From assembly GCF_900566085.1 (NCBI RefSeq), contig NZ_UPHT01000048.1:1-64000 (forward strand): 64,000 nt of DNA. The letters run 5' to 3'. The notes under the pieces were generated by a model. The model saw only the letters and a program-made list of their open reading frames with translations. It was not told the origin of the DNA and did no database searches. Positions 19,789 through 28,570 of this stretch are shown here, piece by piece (position 1 is the stretch's first letter; each line of letters starts with the position of its first letter). The DNA comes from Mycobacterium attenuatum (GTDB lineage: Bacteria > Actinomycetota > Actinomycetes > Mycobacteriales > Mycobacteriaceae). A program made the position numbers and the translations under genes.

Positions 19789-21081
19789 CTAAGCCGGCGC
19801 GAAGCTGTACACCTGGCCGTCGCTAGTCGCGATTACCACCCGGCGGTCATAGCCGATCGAAACCCCCACCGGATATCCGGTTGCCGCCGGCAGCGGATAG
19901 CTGTTGATCGTGTGACCGTTGGCCGGATTGAAAACCAGCAACGACAAACCCGGGTCGCCGTCGTGGGGTGGCCCCGCAACCACCGTGTAGCCCACCTCGC
20001 CGCCGGCCAGACTGGACGTCGACAAGGGCGTCACGTCGTCGCGTCGCCAAGCTTGGTCGGCATGGTCGCCGGCGTCACGGAAGGCCGCCAGCCGGGTATC
20101 GGGACCGCCGCCGGACACGATCAGGCCTTCCGGGGTGACCGTGGGTGGTGTCTGGGCCAGAAATCCCAGCGGCACCGACCATTTGACCTTGCCGTCGGCC
20201 GCATGCAAGGCCCACAGGTGCTGGTCGCGGCCGTTGACGTAGACCGTCGCGCCATCGGCGGACAGCACCGGACTGGCGAGCACACCGTCATTGACGGCAT
20301 CGCTGGCCCACTCGCGGACCAATTGCTGGTCGCGCAGTTTCAGGCCGACCAGCCCCGCCCCCGGTGCCCCCGGTTGCCAGACACTGAGCACAACGGTCCC
20401 GTTGACCTCGGAGAAAGCGGGGGCATCGGCGACCGGGCAGCCCATTCGTGCCGGTGCGCAGTCGGCCAACCCGCGCATCGGATCGGCCGGGTCGACGCCC
20501 TCGACCAGATCCACCGGGCTGCCCACCACCCTGCCGCGGTGGGTATCGAACACCAGCACCTGGCCGAGGTGGGTAGCGACGAGCAGGTGGTCGTGCCCGA
20601 CGAATCGGGGAGTGGTGGGCATCCCGATCACCGGTTGGCGCCAGCGCGTCCACTGGGTGACCGGAAAGGCCACGATCGCTCCGGGCTGTCCGACGTAGAG
20701 GTTGTCGAAGCCGTCCAACAACGGGCCGGCGAAGCCGCCGCCCTGTATCAGCCGGACACACCAGCGTTGCCGGCCGCGGTTGTTGTTCTCCCACTCCATC
20801 AGCGAACAACCGGCCGGCGTCTGGGCATTGAGCGCCAGGTAGCCGCGCGCACTGAGCGCCGGCCCGGCCGCGAGGGTGCCCTTGACCGAGCGTGTCCACG
20901 CCAGCGTCAGCTTGCTGGCGCCGCTGGTGGTGGTGTAGCTGCTGTTGGCGGCGTCGCCATAGGGCGCGGGCCAGCCCAGTGCCGGCGCGGCGTCGACCCA
21001 GGTATCCGTGTTGCCGCAGCCGCCGAGTGCGATCGTGAGCACCGCAGCGCACATGGCGGTCAGCAGACGTCGCGCAAGCAC
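19789..21081 (-). CDS. PQQ-like beta-propeller lipoprotein (Rv3035 homologue)
   Basis: Exported lipoprotein of 430 aa. The signal ends in the lipobox ALGGC (Cys about 22). The rest forms WD/PQQ-type blades, with motifs such as VFDTHRGRVVGSPVDL, LWALHAADGKVKWSVPLGF and LLVFNPANGHTINSYPLP. Such propellers usually serve as envelope protein-interaction platforms (BamB-like fold); no quinone-binding catalytic residues are evident. Divergent from the acyltransferase at 21314. Confidence 0.85.
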   Translation of the reverse strand: MLARRLLTAMCAAVLTIALGGCGNTDTWVDAAPALGWPAPYGDAANSSYTTTSGASKLTLAWTRSVKGTLAAGPALSARGYLALNAQTPAGCSLMEWENNNRGRQRWCVRLIQGGGFAGPLLDGFDNLYVGQPGAIVAFPVTQWTRWRQPVIGMPTTPRFVGHDHLLVATHLGQVLVFDTHRGRVVGSPVDLVEGVDPADPMRGLADCAPARMGCPVADAPAFSEVNGTVVLSVWQPGAPGAGLVGLKLRDQQLVREWASDAVNDGVLASPVLSADGATVYVNGRDQHLWALHAADGKVKWSVPLGFLAQTPPTVTPEGLIVSGGGPDTRLAAFRDAGDHADQAWRRDDVTPLSTSSLAGGEVGYTVVAGPPHDGDPGLSLLVFNPANGHTINSYPLPAATGYPVGVSIGYDRRVVIATSDGQVYSFAPA

Positions 21082-21254
21082 CTCGACCTTTCGCAGTCCT
21101 TTCGCAGGTTCCCAAATCCTTCCGCAACGTCGGTCGCCGGTAGGCGAGTCCGGCCCTTCGGGGTAGCCGCCATCGGGTACAGGTGAGGGTAACGCGTGGC
21201 GGCTCGCGGGTGCCCGACCGCCTGACTTCCCCGCAAGCGAGCGGGTGACTTCGC

Positions 21255-21277
21255 AGCGGGACGCTGAGCGTCCCGCT
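21255..21277. repeat. Perfect hairpin in the divergent gap
   Basis: AGCGGGACGC-TGA-GCGTCCCGCT: 10-base arms with a 3-base loop, 37 bases before the acyltransferase start. It could be a leader hairpin or an operator. No other clear signal was found in the 232-base gap between the two divergent genes. Confidence 0.4.
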
Positions 21278-21313
21278 CGATAGCCTCCGGGCCGTCAGGC
21301 TAGGCTTCCGGCC

Positions 21314-22051
21314 ATGACGTCCATGTGGGGTGCGCCGCTGCATCGCCGCTGGCGTGGTGCGCAATTGCGGGACCCGCGCCAGGCCAGATTCCTCACGCTG
21401 GCATCGCTGAAATGGGTACTGGCCAACCGCGCCTATACCCCGTGGTATCTGGTGCGTTACTGGCGGCTGCTGAAGTTCAAACTGGCCAACCCGCACATCA
21501 TCACCCGGGGCATGGTGTTCCTTGGTAAGGGTGTGGAAATCCATGCGACGCCGGAGCTAGCCCAGCTCGAGATCGGCCGCTGGGTGCACATCGGCGACAA
21601 GAACACCATCCGCGCTCACGAGGGCTCGCTGCGCTTCGGCGACAAGGTGGTGCTCGGCCGTGACAACGTCATCAACTGCTATCTCGACATCGAGATCGGG
21701 GACTCGGTGCTGATGGCGGACTGGTGCTACGTCTGTGACTTCGACCATCGGATGGACGACATCACGTTGCCGATCAAGGACCAGGGCATCGTCAAGTCGC
21801 CGGTGCGGATAGGTCCCGACACGTGGGTCGGTGTGAAGGTGACGGTGCTGCGGGGCACGTCTGTCGGACGCGGCTGTGTGCTGGGATCGCATGCGGTGGT
21901 CCGCGGCGTCGTCCCCGATTATTCGATCGCCGTCGGCGCTCCCGCCAAGGTGGTCAAGAACCGGCAGGTGGCCTGGGATGCGTCGGCCGCGCAGCGCGCC
22001 GAACTGGCTGCCGCACTGGCCGATATCGAACGCAAGAAGGCGGCCCGCTAA
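21314..22051 (+). CDS. Hexapeptide-repeat acyltransferase (Rv3034c homologue)
   Basis: Left-handed beta-helix O-acetyl/acyltransferase (245 aa) of the LbetaH/WbbJ type. The repeat region covers residues 75-225 (KNTIRAHEGSLRFGDKVVLG, VRIGPDTWVGVKVTVLRG, SVGRGCVLGSHAVVRGVV, IAVGAPAKVVKN). The likely catalytic His is in CDFDHRMDD. The N-terminal 65 residues are basic and may contact membrane. Probably modifies a cell-envelope sugar; the substrate is not deducible. Confidence 0.83.
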   Translation: MTSMWGAPLHRRWRGAQLRDPRQARFLTLASLKWVLANRAYTPWYLVRYWRLLKFKLANPHIITRGMVFLGKGVEIHATPELAQLEIGRWVHIGDKNTIRAHEGSLRFGDKVVLGRDNVINCYLDIEIGDSVLMADWCYVCDFDHRMDDITLPIKDQGIVKSPVRIGPDTWVGVKVTVLRGTSVGRGCVLGSHAVVRGVVPDYSIAVGAPAKVVKNRQVAWDASAAQRAELAAALADIERKKAAR

Positions 22052-22066
22052 GAGAACCAGCAAGCA

Positions 22067-23224
22067 TCAGACGTCGAACAGCGACGTCGCGAGTTCTGGT
22101 TCGGGCAGAATCTGGATGAAGTATTCGACGCCGAACATCTCTCGCAGGATCCGCTCGGGGAACATCGTCGGGTCGATCGGGTATTGCGAGCGGTGCGCGG
22201 CCGTCGCCCTTATCTTGTGGCCAACGAAGTCGCTGATGTCAATACAGGTGGTGACTCGGGGGTCGATCTGATCGCCCGACGACAGCGACCGTGTCCGCAC
22301 GGGTTGGGTCTGCTCGCCACGGCCCTCGAAGCCGGTCGGCTCTGCTGCGGAGAACGACAGGCATGTGACGTCGTCGAGTGCGACGACGTGGGCGTTGCGG
22401 GGGTGGCCCGTTGCAACGCCTTCTTCGCCCAGAAACTCGCCGGGACCCGACTGGTCGACCGTCCGAACCTCACCGTCGGCGCCCTCACGTCGGATCGCCA
22501 CATGGCCAGACAACAGGAAGTACATCGAATTGGCGGCTTCACCTTGTTCGATGAGGTAGGAGCCAGCGGGGAACCACTCCAAGTTGACGAAGTCGGCTGC
22601 GTAGCCAAGCGTGGTCGTCTCACGGGAGAAAACCGAAAGTGCCCTGACGAATTCGGCGGTCCCCTTGAAGCGGGAATTCAGTTCGACGACCCACGCCGCG
22701 AGACGGTCTCGCAACAGCATCCGGTTCTGGGGCATGTGACAGTGAAACAGGCGAATCGATGTGTCGGACCGCCGCCCATAGCAGGCTTTGGTGACGACGG
22801 CTCCCACGGCGATGTGGTCGGGATGGCCACTGAAGCCGTCGGGACCGAAGGTCACGACGATGTCGGGCTCGATCTCATTGATCAGGCCCGTCGCGAGCCC
22901 CATAAGGATGTCGGCGTCCAGTGCCGGGAGCCCTCCGTCGGGGTAGTCGAAGCACCTTGTCTCGGTTAGCCCCAACTCCTGGCCGGCGGCTCGCAGTTCA
23001 CTTTCCCGAACGGCCATGAGGTTTGTCCTCGTCGCAACGCTCGCATCCCTGATCTGGCCCGCCCCGCCCCGGGTCATCGAGACCACTCGGACATCGGCTC
23101 CAGCGCGCGCGCACTTGGCGAAGGTGCCTCCGGCGCACATCGTTTCGTCATCGGGGTGAGCGAAAATGCCCAGTACCCGCCGCCCCTGCAGGTGTTCAGA
23201 CCTCAAGCCACTGTTGCGCGCCAT
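22067..23224 (-). CDS. PIG-L/LmbE deacetylase fused to a cyclic-nucleotide-binding domain
   Basis: Two-domain cytoplasmic protein (385 aa). Residues about 14-190 are a PIG-L zinc N-deacetylase: AHPDDE carries the metal and base residues, and GHPDH carries the third ligand. Such enzymes deacetylate GlcNAc conjugates (MshB, Mca). Residues about 215-330 form a CAP-type cyclic-nucleotide domain, with FPAGSYLIEQGEAANSMYFLLSG and the phosphate cassette FLGEEGVATGHPRNA (Glu and Arg kept). No DNA-binding domain follows. The layout suggests a deacetylase gated by cAMP (inference). It stands alone, without mycothiol genes nearby. Confidence 0.85.
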   Translation of the reverse strand: MARNSGLRSEHLQGRRVLGIFAHPDDETMCAGGTFAKCARAGADVRVVSMTRGGAGQIRDASVATRTNLMAVRESELRAAGQELGLTETRCFDYPDGGLPALDADILMGLATGLINEIEPDIVVTFGPDGFSGHPDHIAVGAVVTKACYGRRSDTSIRLFHCHMPQNRMLLRDRLAAWVVELNSRFKGTAEFVRALSVFSRETTTLGYAADFVNLEWFPAGSYLIEQGEAANSMYFLLSGHVAIRREGADGEVRTVDQSGPGEFLGEEGVATGHPRNAHVVALDDVTCLSFSAAEPTGFEGRGEQTQPVRTRSLSSGDQIDPRVTTCIDISDFVGHKIRATAAHRSQYPIDPTMFPERILREMFGVEYFIQILPEPELATSLFDV

Positions 23225-23306
23225 GTTGAACCACCCATCGATACTCCAAGGTCTGCTGGCAGTTTTCAGCGCTCCGGAAGCCCTGACCCGCCGTGACTAA
23301 GCCGAC

Positions 23307-23852
23307 CTATTCGGGGTGGTCGTCGACTTTGAAGTCGAAGTTGACTTCGCCGGCGTCGACGCCGGTGACGGTGACGTTGATGCCGTATTTGCTGCTGCCG
23401 TCGGTGAGCTGGCAGCGCAGTGTCGCGCCCTCGACGCCTTTCAAGTTGTCCGGGCAGGTCACCGAATCGGGCCGTTGGCCCACCTGCTGGGTCAGCTTGT
23501 CGCTGATGATCTTGGCGACCTGGTTCTTGTCGACCGTCTCGACCATGTCGAACTTGACGTCCTTGCCCTCGACACTGGTCACGGTGACATTGACGTTGTA
23601 GGTCGAGTCTTTGACTTTCATCTCGCAATTGAGCTGGGCGCCGACCTTTGCCGGCAGGTCGGCCGGGCAGGTTACGGATTCGGGCTTGTTGCCGGCGGCG
23701 TCGGTCATCTTGGCTTTGACCTGGTCGGCGACATCGCTCTTGCTCACCGAATGCGACGACGATCCGATCGAACACGAACAGCCTCCCGCGCCGGCCATCA
23801 ACCCCACCGCAGCGCCTGAGATCAGCAACGTGCGAACGATCGAGTAAGCCAT
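23307..23852 (-). CDS. Double DUF4333 lipoprotein (Rv3033-like)
   Basis: Exported lipoprotein (181 aa): the signal peptide ends in AGAGGC (lipid Cys about 25). Two tandem DUF4333 domains follow (residues about 36-105 and 110-178), each with an SVTCP(A/D)(D/N)L motif and a second cysteine (LNCEM, LRCQL) that probably form one disulfide per domain. DUF4333 is actinobacterial and of unknown function. H37Rv Rv3033 is recalled as a similar-length secreted protein at this place. Confidence 0.8.
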   Translation of the reverse strand: MAYSIVRTLLISGAAVGLMAGAGGCSCSIGSSSHSVSKSDVADQVKAKMTDAAGNKPESVTCPADLPAKVGAQLNCEMKVKDSTYNVNVTVTSVEGKDVKFDMVETVDKNQVAKIISDKLTQQVGQRPDSVTCPDNLKGVEGATLRCQLTDGSSKYGINVTVTGVDAGEVNFDFKVDDHPE

Positions 23853-23956
23853 ATCGCCTCCCTGGCATCGAAAAAATTAGGACAACTGCGAATCGGCTGA
23901 TAATGACATGCCAAACAGCTTCTCCGAAAGCGAATCCGGGAAATGCTGCGCGCTGG

Positions 23957-25291
23957 TCAGCTCAGATCGCGGTAGCGGCGCAGCGCCTCGGCGCGCTCGG
24001 TGGCGTGATCCACGATCGGCGGTGGATATCCAGACGGGCCTCGGCCTTTTCGGAGGTGGACGCCGGTGGCGGCGCGCAGTTCGGGCACCCAGCGACGAAT
24101 GTAATCGCCTGTGGGATCGAACTTTTCGCCTTGGGTGGTCGGGTTGAACACCCGGAAATACGGCGCGGCGTCGGTTCCGCAACCCGCACACCACTGCCAG
24201 CCGTGCTGGTTGCTGGCCAGATCGCCGTCGGTGAGTTGACTCAGGAACCAGGCCGCTCCCCATTGCCAGGGCAGATGCAGGTCCTTGACCAGAAACGAGG
24301 CTGTGATCATCCGGACGCGATTGGGCATGAACCCGGTCTGGCGAAGTTGTCGCATGCCGGCGTCGACCAGCGGAAACCCAGTCCTGCCGGACTTCCAGGC
24401 CTCGAAGCGGTGGTTGGCCCGGCTGTCGGCGTCGGTCCGGATGGCGTCGAAGTCGCTGTTCCAGTTGCACCAGGCGCTGGCCGGCCAGTGATACAGCACC
24501 GCGGCATAGAAGTCACGAAAAGCTAGCTCTCGCAGATAACTTCGGGCACCTGCTCGGCCGCGGTCCAGACCGGCGGCCATGGTGCGGGGATGAATGGTGC
24601 CGAACTTCAGGTGCGCCGACATCAGGCTGGTGCCGTCGAGGTCAGGCCGGTCACGATCCCGGGCGTAGCGTTCCAGCCCGTCGTCGAGGAAGGCACCCCA
24701 TTGCTGACAAGCGGCGGCCTCGCCGGCGGCCAGCCCAAGTGATGCGCCAGGGTCGGGGATTTCGCAGTGCTCGACGGCCATCTGCGCTGGATCCAGCCAG
24801 CGCGCGCAGTCGCGGCCGGTGCGCGCCGGTGACGGCCAACCCACGTCGCCCCACCGGCGAAAGAATGGGGTGAAGACCCGATACGGCGTTCCGTCGTCCT
24901 TGGTGACGCGCCCCGGAGCCACCAGATACGGTGATCCCGTCGCTACCAGCGGAACCGAACCCAGTGCGGCGCGCACCCGCTCGTCGCGCCGCTGGCCGAA
25001 CGGCGCAAAATCCGCGGAGATGTGTACCGCGGATGCCCCGATTTCCTTGGCAATCAGGGGAATCCGCTCTTCGGGCCGCCCGCGGGTCACCAGCAGCCGG
25101 CCACCCAGCTCGTCGCGCAGTTGCCGCAGTGAGTCGCCCAGATACTGCAGGCGGCGCCGGCCCGACGACGCCTCCAGGCGCGGGTCGACGACGAAGCAGG
25201 CGAGCACCTCGCCGGCGGCGGCGGCAGCGGCCAGCGCCGGATGGTCACGCAACCGCAGGTCGCGACGAAACCACAAGAGCGCCTGCGTCAT
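23957..25291 (-). CDS. phrB: Deoxyribodipyrimidine photolyase (CPD photolyase, class I)
   Basis: Light-driven repair of cyclobutane pyrimidine dimers (444 aa). The N-terminal antenna domain (residues 1-130) begins ALLWFRRDLRLRDHPAL. The C-terminal FAD domain (about 200-440) holds SAHLKFGTIHPRTM, WPASAWCNWNSDF, GRTGFPLVDAGMRQL, NRVRMITASFLVKDL and FRVFNPTTQGEKFDP, all photolyase signatures. Tubercle bacilli lack this gene. It is the third gene of an mmpL-tspO-phr operon, starting 6 bases after tspO. Confidence 0.93.
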   Translation of the reverse strand: MTQALLWFRRDLRLRDHPALAAAAAAGEVLACFVVDPRLEASSGRRRLQYLGDSLRQLRDELGGRLLVTRGRPEERIPLIAKEIGASAVHISADFAPFGQRRDERVRAALGSVPLVATGSPYLVAPGRVTKDDGTPYRVFTPFFRRWGDVGWPSPARTGRDCARWLDPAQMAVEHCEIPDPGASLGLAAGEAAACQQWGAFLDDGLERYARDRDRPDLDGTSLMSAHLKFGTIHPRTMAAGLDRGRAGARSYLRELAFRDFYAAVLYHWPASAWCNWNSDFDAIRTDADSRANHRFEAWKSGRTGFPLVDAGMRQLRQTGFMPNRVRMITASFLVKDLHLPWQWGAAWFLSQLTDGDLASNQHGWQWCAGCGTDAAPYFRVFNPTTQGEKFDPTGDYIRRWVPELRAATGVHLRKGRGPSGYPPPIVDHATERAEALRRYRDLS

Positions 25292-25297
25292 CGGGGG

Positions 25298-25777
25298 TCA
25301 GCGGTTGAGCCGCCAGATGTGGGTGGCCAGTACGGTGGCGAAGGCGGTCCACACCGCGTAGGGAAGCATCGCCAGTCCGGCGCGCCGGTCGGCTTCGGCG
25401 GTCCGCCGCACCAGGTCGGCGCTGCTGGTCGCCAGGACGGCGGCGCCCAGCGCGGACGCGCCGAGTTTGTGGAACCGGAAGAACAGCCAGCTCCATGCGC
25501 CGTTGAGCACCAAATTGACGCCCAGCGCGGCGGCGTAGCGGCGTGCCTTGCCGTGGTGTCCGGCCGCGCGCAACCGGTCGATCGCCACCGCGGAGCTGGT
25601 CGCGATGTCGCCGTAGAGGGTGGTCCACACCACGGGGAACGCGATGCTGGGCGGCTGATAGGCGGGCTTGCGAATCCGCGAGTACCAGCCGGGCGCCGAT
25701 CCCGGGCTGGCGATGCTCCCGGCGCCTGCCGCCGCGGTGACGGCCAGCCCGGTGACTGCCAGCGTCGACTTATTCAT
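25298..25777 (-). CDS. TspO/MBR family protein
   Basis: Five-helix membrane protein (159 aa) of the TspO/translocator-protein family, which binds and photo-oxidatively degrades or regulates porphyrins. Signatures: WYSRIRKPAYQPPSIAFPVVWTTLYG, LGVNLVLNGAWSWLFF and LPYAVWTAFATVLATHIWRLN. The N-terminal segment carries an extra hydrophobic stretch. Its ATG overlaps the mmpL stop (ATGA), and photolyase follows. TspO beside photolyase suggests a light/porphyrin stress unit. Confidence 0.9.
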   Translation of the reverse strand: MNKSTLAVTGLAVTAAAGAGSIASPGSAPGWYSRIRKPAYQPPSIAFPVVWTTLYGDIATSSAVAIDRLRAAGHHGKARRYAAALGVNLVLNGAWSWLFFRFHKLGASALGAAVLATSSADLVRRTAEADRRAGLAMLPYAVWTAFATVLATHIWRLNR

Positions 25778-27882
25778 CCAATTCCTCCGTCCGGCTGCGA
25801 CGATACTGAAGCATGTTGGTAGTCAGCATGATTCGGCGAAGTGGGCCACCAGATGCGGTCACCGATCACGGCGAACAGGGCCGGAATCACCAGGGTGCGC
25901 ACGACAAAGGTGTCCAGCAGGATGCCCAGGCCAACGATGATTCCGATCTGCGTCAGCGCGATCAGCGGCAGCACGCCTAACACGCAGAAAACAGCAGCCA
26001 AAACGATTCCCGCGCTGGTGATGACGCCGCCGGTGGCCGACACCGCGCGGACCATGCCGTCGCGGGCGCCGTGCTGCGCGGCTTCCTCCCGGGCCCGGGT
26101 GACCAGAAAGATCGTGTAGTCCACCCCGAGCGCGGCCAGGAACAGGAACGCGAACAACGGAGTGCTGTTGTCCAGCGCCGGGAATCCGAACACATGGATG
26201 CTGGCCCAGCCGCCCAGTCCCAGTGCCGCGAGCGCGCCCAGTATGGTCGCGGCCAGCAGGGTAGGCGGGGCAAGCGCGGCCCGCAGGAGCACGTAGAGCA
26301 CGAGCAGGATGACCGTCAGGATCGCCGGAATCAGCAGCCTGCGGTCGTGGGCAGCCGCGTCGCGGATGTCGAGGGCTTGGGCGTCGGCGCCGCCCACCAG
26401 CGCGGTGGGAGCCACCGCGGTAGTCGAATGGCGTAGCGCCGCAACGATACCGAACGCCTGCTCGGAGGCCGGCGGGGCATCGATCACCACCGACCATTTG
26501 GTCAATCCAGTCGCTGAGCCACCCGACTCCGTGGCCGCGGCCACCCCCGGCGTCGCGCTGATGGCCTGCTGCACCTGCTGCGCTTGCGCCGCGGGGGCGA
26601 CGACCAGCGTGGGGCTGCTCAGTCCGGCAGGGAAGTGCCGTGCCACGACGTCGAACCCGGTCACCGAATCGGCCTTGACCCGGAATTGCTCGGTCTGCGA
26701 CAAACCGATGCGGGTGCCCAGTAGCCCGGTGGCCAGCAGGGCCAGCAGTGCGATCGTGGCCGTGGCCACCAGAGCGGGACGGCGGGCCACCCGTTCGGCG
26801 ACGGTGTGCCATAGTCCGGATTCGAGGGACGCGCCGCGCGCACTCGGCTCGGGGACGAACGGCCAAAACAATCGCCGGCCGCTCAACGCCAGCAGTGGTG
26901 GCAGCACTACCAGTACCGACACGGCGGCCACCAGCAATCCGCAGGCCGCGAGCGCACCCAGGCTGCGGGTGCTGGGGGTGGCCGCGAAAATCAGCGTGAG
27001 CAGCGCCAGCACCACGGTGGCATTGCTGGCGACGATTGCCGGCGCCGCCATGCGCACCGCGCGGGCCAGCGCGCGACGGTGATCCGGGTGTTGCCGAAGT
27101 TCCTGGCGATAACGCGAAATCAGCAGCAGCGCATAGTTGGTGCCCGCACCGAACACCAGCACGCTGGTGATCCCGGAAGTGGCACCGTCGAAGCTCAGCC
27201 CCGTCACTGCGGCGACCGCGGTTCCGGCCGCCGCGGCGAGTCGATCGGCGAAACCGATCACCAGCAACGGCAGCAGCCACAACACCGGTGATCGGTAGGT
27301 CGCGATCAACAGCAGTGCGACCACGGTTCCCGTGACCGCCAGCAGCGTGACATTGGCGCCGGAGAATGCATTGGCGATATCGGCGCCGAACGCCGGCCCT
27401 CCGGTGACGTGGGCATCGAGATCCGCCGACAGCCCGCGGCGCGCGGCGGCGCGCAGCGACCTGACAGTCTCGCTGAGTTCCAGCCCGGAAAGGTGGGCGC
27501 TGATCGACACCACCCCGATGGCCGCTTTGCCGTCGGCCGACACCCGCACCGGTACCGGTGTCGGCGGCCCACCGGGTTGGGCGGCCGCCTGCATCCGGTC
27601 TCGGGCTTGCTCGGCGGCTCGGACATCGGGGGCGTCCAGCACGGTCTCGTCAGCGCGGGTGAGGACCAGCAGCAACGGAGCGCGCTCGCTTCCGGGGAAC
27701 TGGGCTGACAGCGCCTCGACTTTGGCCGAATCAGAGTCGGTCGGCACCGATTGCGGTGCCTGACCTGCGGCGGCGTTGGGGCCGATCATCACCATGAAGG
27801 CGATACCGAGCACGACGACGCCCGCGGTGATCAGCCATGACCGCCGGCCGGTCACCGCCGCCGCGAGCCCGTCCCACACCAC
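25774..27882 (-). CDS. MMPL-family RND transporter
   Basis: Inner-membrane RND-type exporter of the MMPL family (702 aa) with two repeats of one helix, an exoplasmic domain and five helices. Motifs: GATSGITSVLVFGAGTNYALLLISRYR in repeat 1 and FLAALGVDYTIFLVTRAREE in repeat 2, with Asp-Tyr proton-relay residues in the second. It is shorter than lipid-exporting MmpL3-type proteins and lacks an MmpS partner. The GTG at 27882 lies 15 bases after an AT-rich palindrome. First gene of the mmpL-tspO-phr unit; the substrate is unknown. Confidence 0.87.
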   Translation of the reverse strand: MVWDGLAAAVTGRRSWLITAGVVVLGIAFMVMIGPNAAAGQAPQSVPTDSDSAKVEALSAQFPGSERAPLLLVLTRADETVLDAPDVRAAEQARDRMQAAAQPGGPPTPVPVRVSADGKAAIGVVSISAHLSGLELSETVRSLRAAARRGLSADLDAHVTGGPAFGADIANAFSGANVTLLAVTGTVVALLLIATYRSPVLWLLPLLVIGFADRLAAAAGTAVAAVTGLSFDGATSGITSVLVFGAGTNYALLLISRYRQELRQHPDHRRALARAVRMAAPAIVASNATVVLALLTLIFAATPSTRSLGALAACGLLVAAVSVLVVLPPLLALSGRRLFWPFVPEPSARGASLESGLWHTVAERVARRPALVATATIALLALLATGLLGTRIGLSQTEQFRVKADSVTGFDVVARHFPAGLSSPTLVVAPAAQAQQVQQAISATPGVAAATESGGSATGLTKWSVVIDAPPASEQAFGIVAALRHSTTAVAPTALVGGADAQALDIRDAAAHDRRLLIPAILTVILLVLYVLLRAALAPPTLLAATILGALAALGLGGWASIHVFGFPALDNSTPLFAFLFLAALGVDYTIFLVTRAREEAAQHGARDGMVRAVSATGGVITSAGIVLAAVFCVLGVLPLIALTQIGIIVGLGILLDTFVVRTLVIPALFAVIGDRIWWPTSPNHADYQHASVSSQPDGGIG

Positions 27883-27896
27883 GCCGCAAGCATTTC

Positions 27897-27908
27897 AGTT
27901 ATTTAACT
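27897..27908. promoter_or_regulatory. AT-rich inverted repeat at the mmpL start
   Basis: AGTTA-TT-TAACT sits in a run of about 25 AT-rich bases immediately before the mmpL GTG. This is unusual in this GC-rich genome. It may form the promoter -10 region or an operator of MarR/TetR type. Confidence 0.4.
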
Positions 27909-28004
27909 ATTAATCAAACCCGTCGCCCTGTCGCCACCGTAAGGACAGCGACCCGCACCGAACGGAGGCCGGCGGCACATACATCTGAATACCTTTCCTA
28001 CCAA

Positions 28005-28036
28005 GGTAATTCGCGGGTAATTCGCGGTAATTCGCG
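28005..28036. repeat. Three tandem 11-bp direct repeats upstream of mmpL-tspO-phr
   Basis: GGTAATTCGCG occurs at 28005-28015 and again at 28016-28026, followed by GTAATTCGCG at 28027-28036. The period of about one helical turn places all copies on one face of the DNA. They lie 123-154 bases before the mmpL start, in a gap that otherwise has no gene. Iterated 11-bp direct repeats are the operator type of CarH/LitR B12-dependent photoreceptors (family knowledge). Their use here is inferred. Confidence 0.6.
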
Positions 28037-28107
28037 CACATTGGCGGGACGGGTGGCAACGCGGGTGGGCCCAGCGGATTGCCGGCTGGGCACACCCGGT
28101 CGACAAG

Positions 28108-28341
28108 CTACTGGTTGGCCTGCTGCCGTTCCTTGGCGGCCTTTGCGCTGGCGCGGGCCGATTCGGCTGCGGCTTCCTTCTTAGCGGCCTGGCGCTGGGC
28201 ATCGGCCTTGTCCTGCTGTGCCTTTGCCTCCTGCGCTAGCCGGTCATTTCCGGTCACCAAACCGATGACCTGCTTGATCGCGCCCTTGACGCCTTCGACT
28301 ATGCCGTTGACGGCTTCCAGGGGTCCACTCTTGCGTGCCAT
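28108..28341 (-). CDS. Small CsbD-like stress protein
   Basis: A 77-aa hydrophilic protein. It begins with GPLEAVNGIVEGVKGAIKQV, like CsbD/microaggregate-binding small stress proteins, followed by a long charged Ala/Lys/Gln/Glu helix (about residues 35-77) that may be a coiled coil. GGGAGG lies 6 bases before the ATG. CsbD proteins are general-stress-induced in many bacteria; the exact function is unknown. Confidence 0.75.
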   Translation of the reverse strand: MARKSGPLEAVNGIVEGVKGAIKQVIGLVTGNDRLAQEAKAQQDKADAQRQAAKKEAAAESARASAKAAKERQQANQ

Positions 28342-28536
28342 ATCTGCCTCCCGCTGATTTCTCGATTCGGCGGCATTTCCCCGCCCTCGCCCTCAATTTC
28401 CCGTTAGGGGCGGGGAGGAAACATTCGCCGACCGCAGCGGGTTTCGCCGGAGCCATCGACACGTTGTCGAAAAGTCGGCTGAGCACCGGAGACGACCGAC
28501 GGTTCGTGGTGGCCGCCATGGCGGCATCCGGCAGGA

Positions 28537-28561
28537 GTTTGGCGGGCTTGCGTTCGGGTAT
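28537..28561 (+). promoter_or_regulatory. SigF-type promoter candidate
   Basis: GTTT (28537-28540), 15 bases, then GGGTAT (28556-28561) matches the mycobacterial SigF consensus GGTTT-N15-17-GGGTAT apart from the first G. The predicted transcription start falls at about 28568-28571, on the GTG of the next gene, so the message may be leaderless. Confidence 0.5.
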
Positions 28562-28570
28562 CCGGTTGCT

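Noticed and set aside
19378..21186. 602-codon plus-strand frame opposite the propeller lipoprotein
   Set aside because: It is antisense to a clear lipoprotein with signal peptide and blades, and its composition is non-protein-like.
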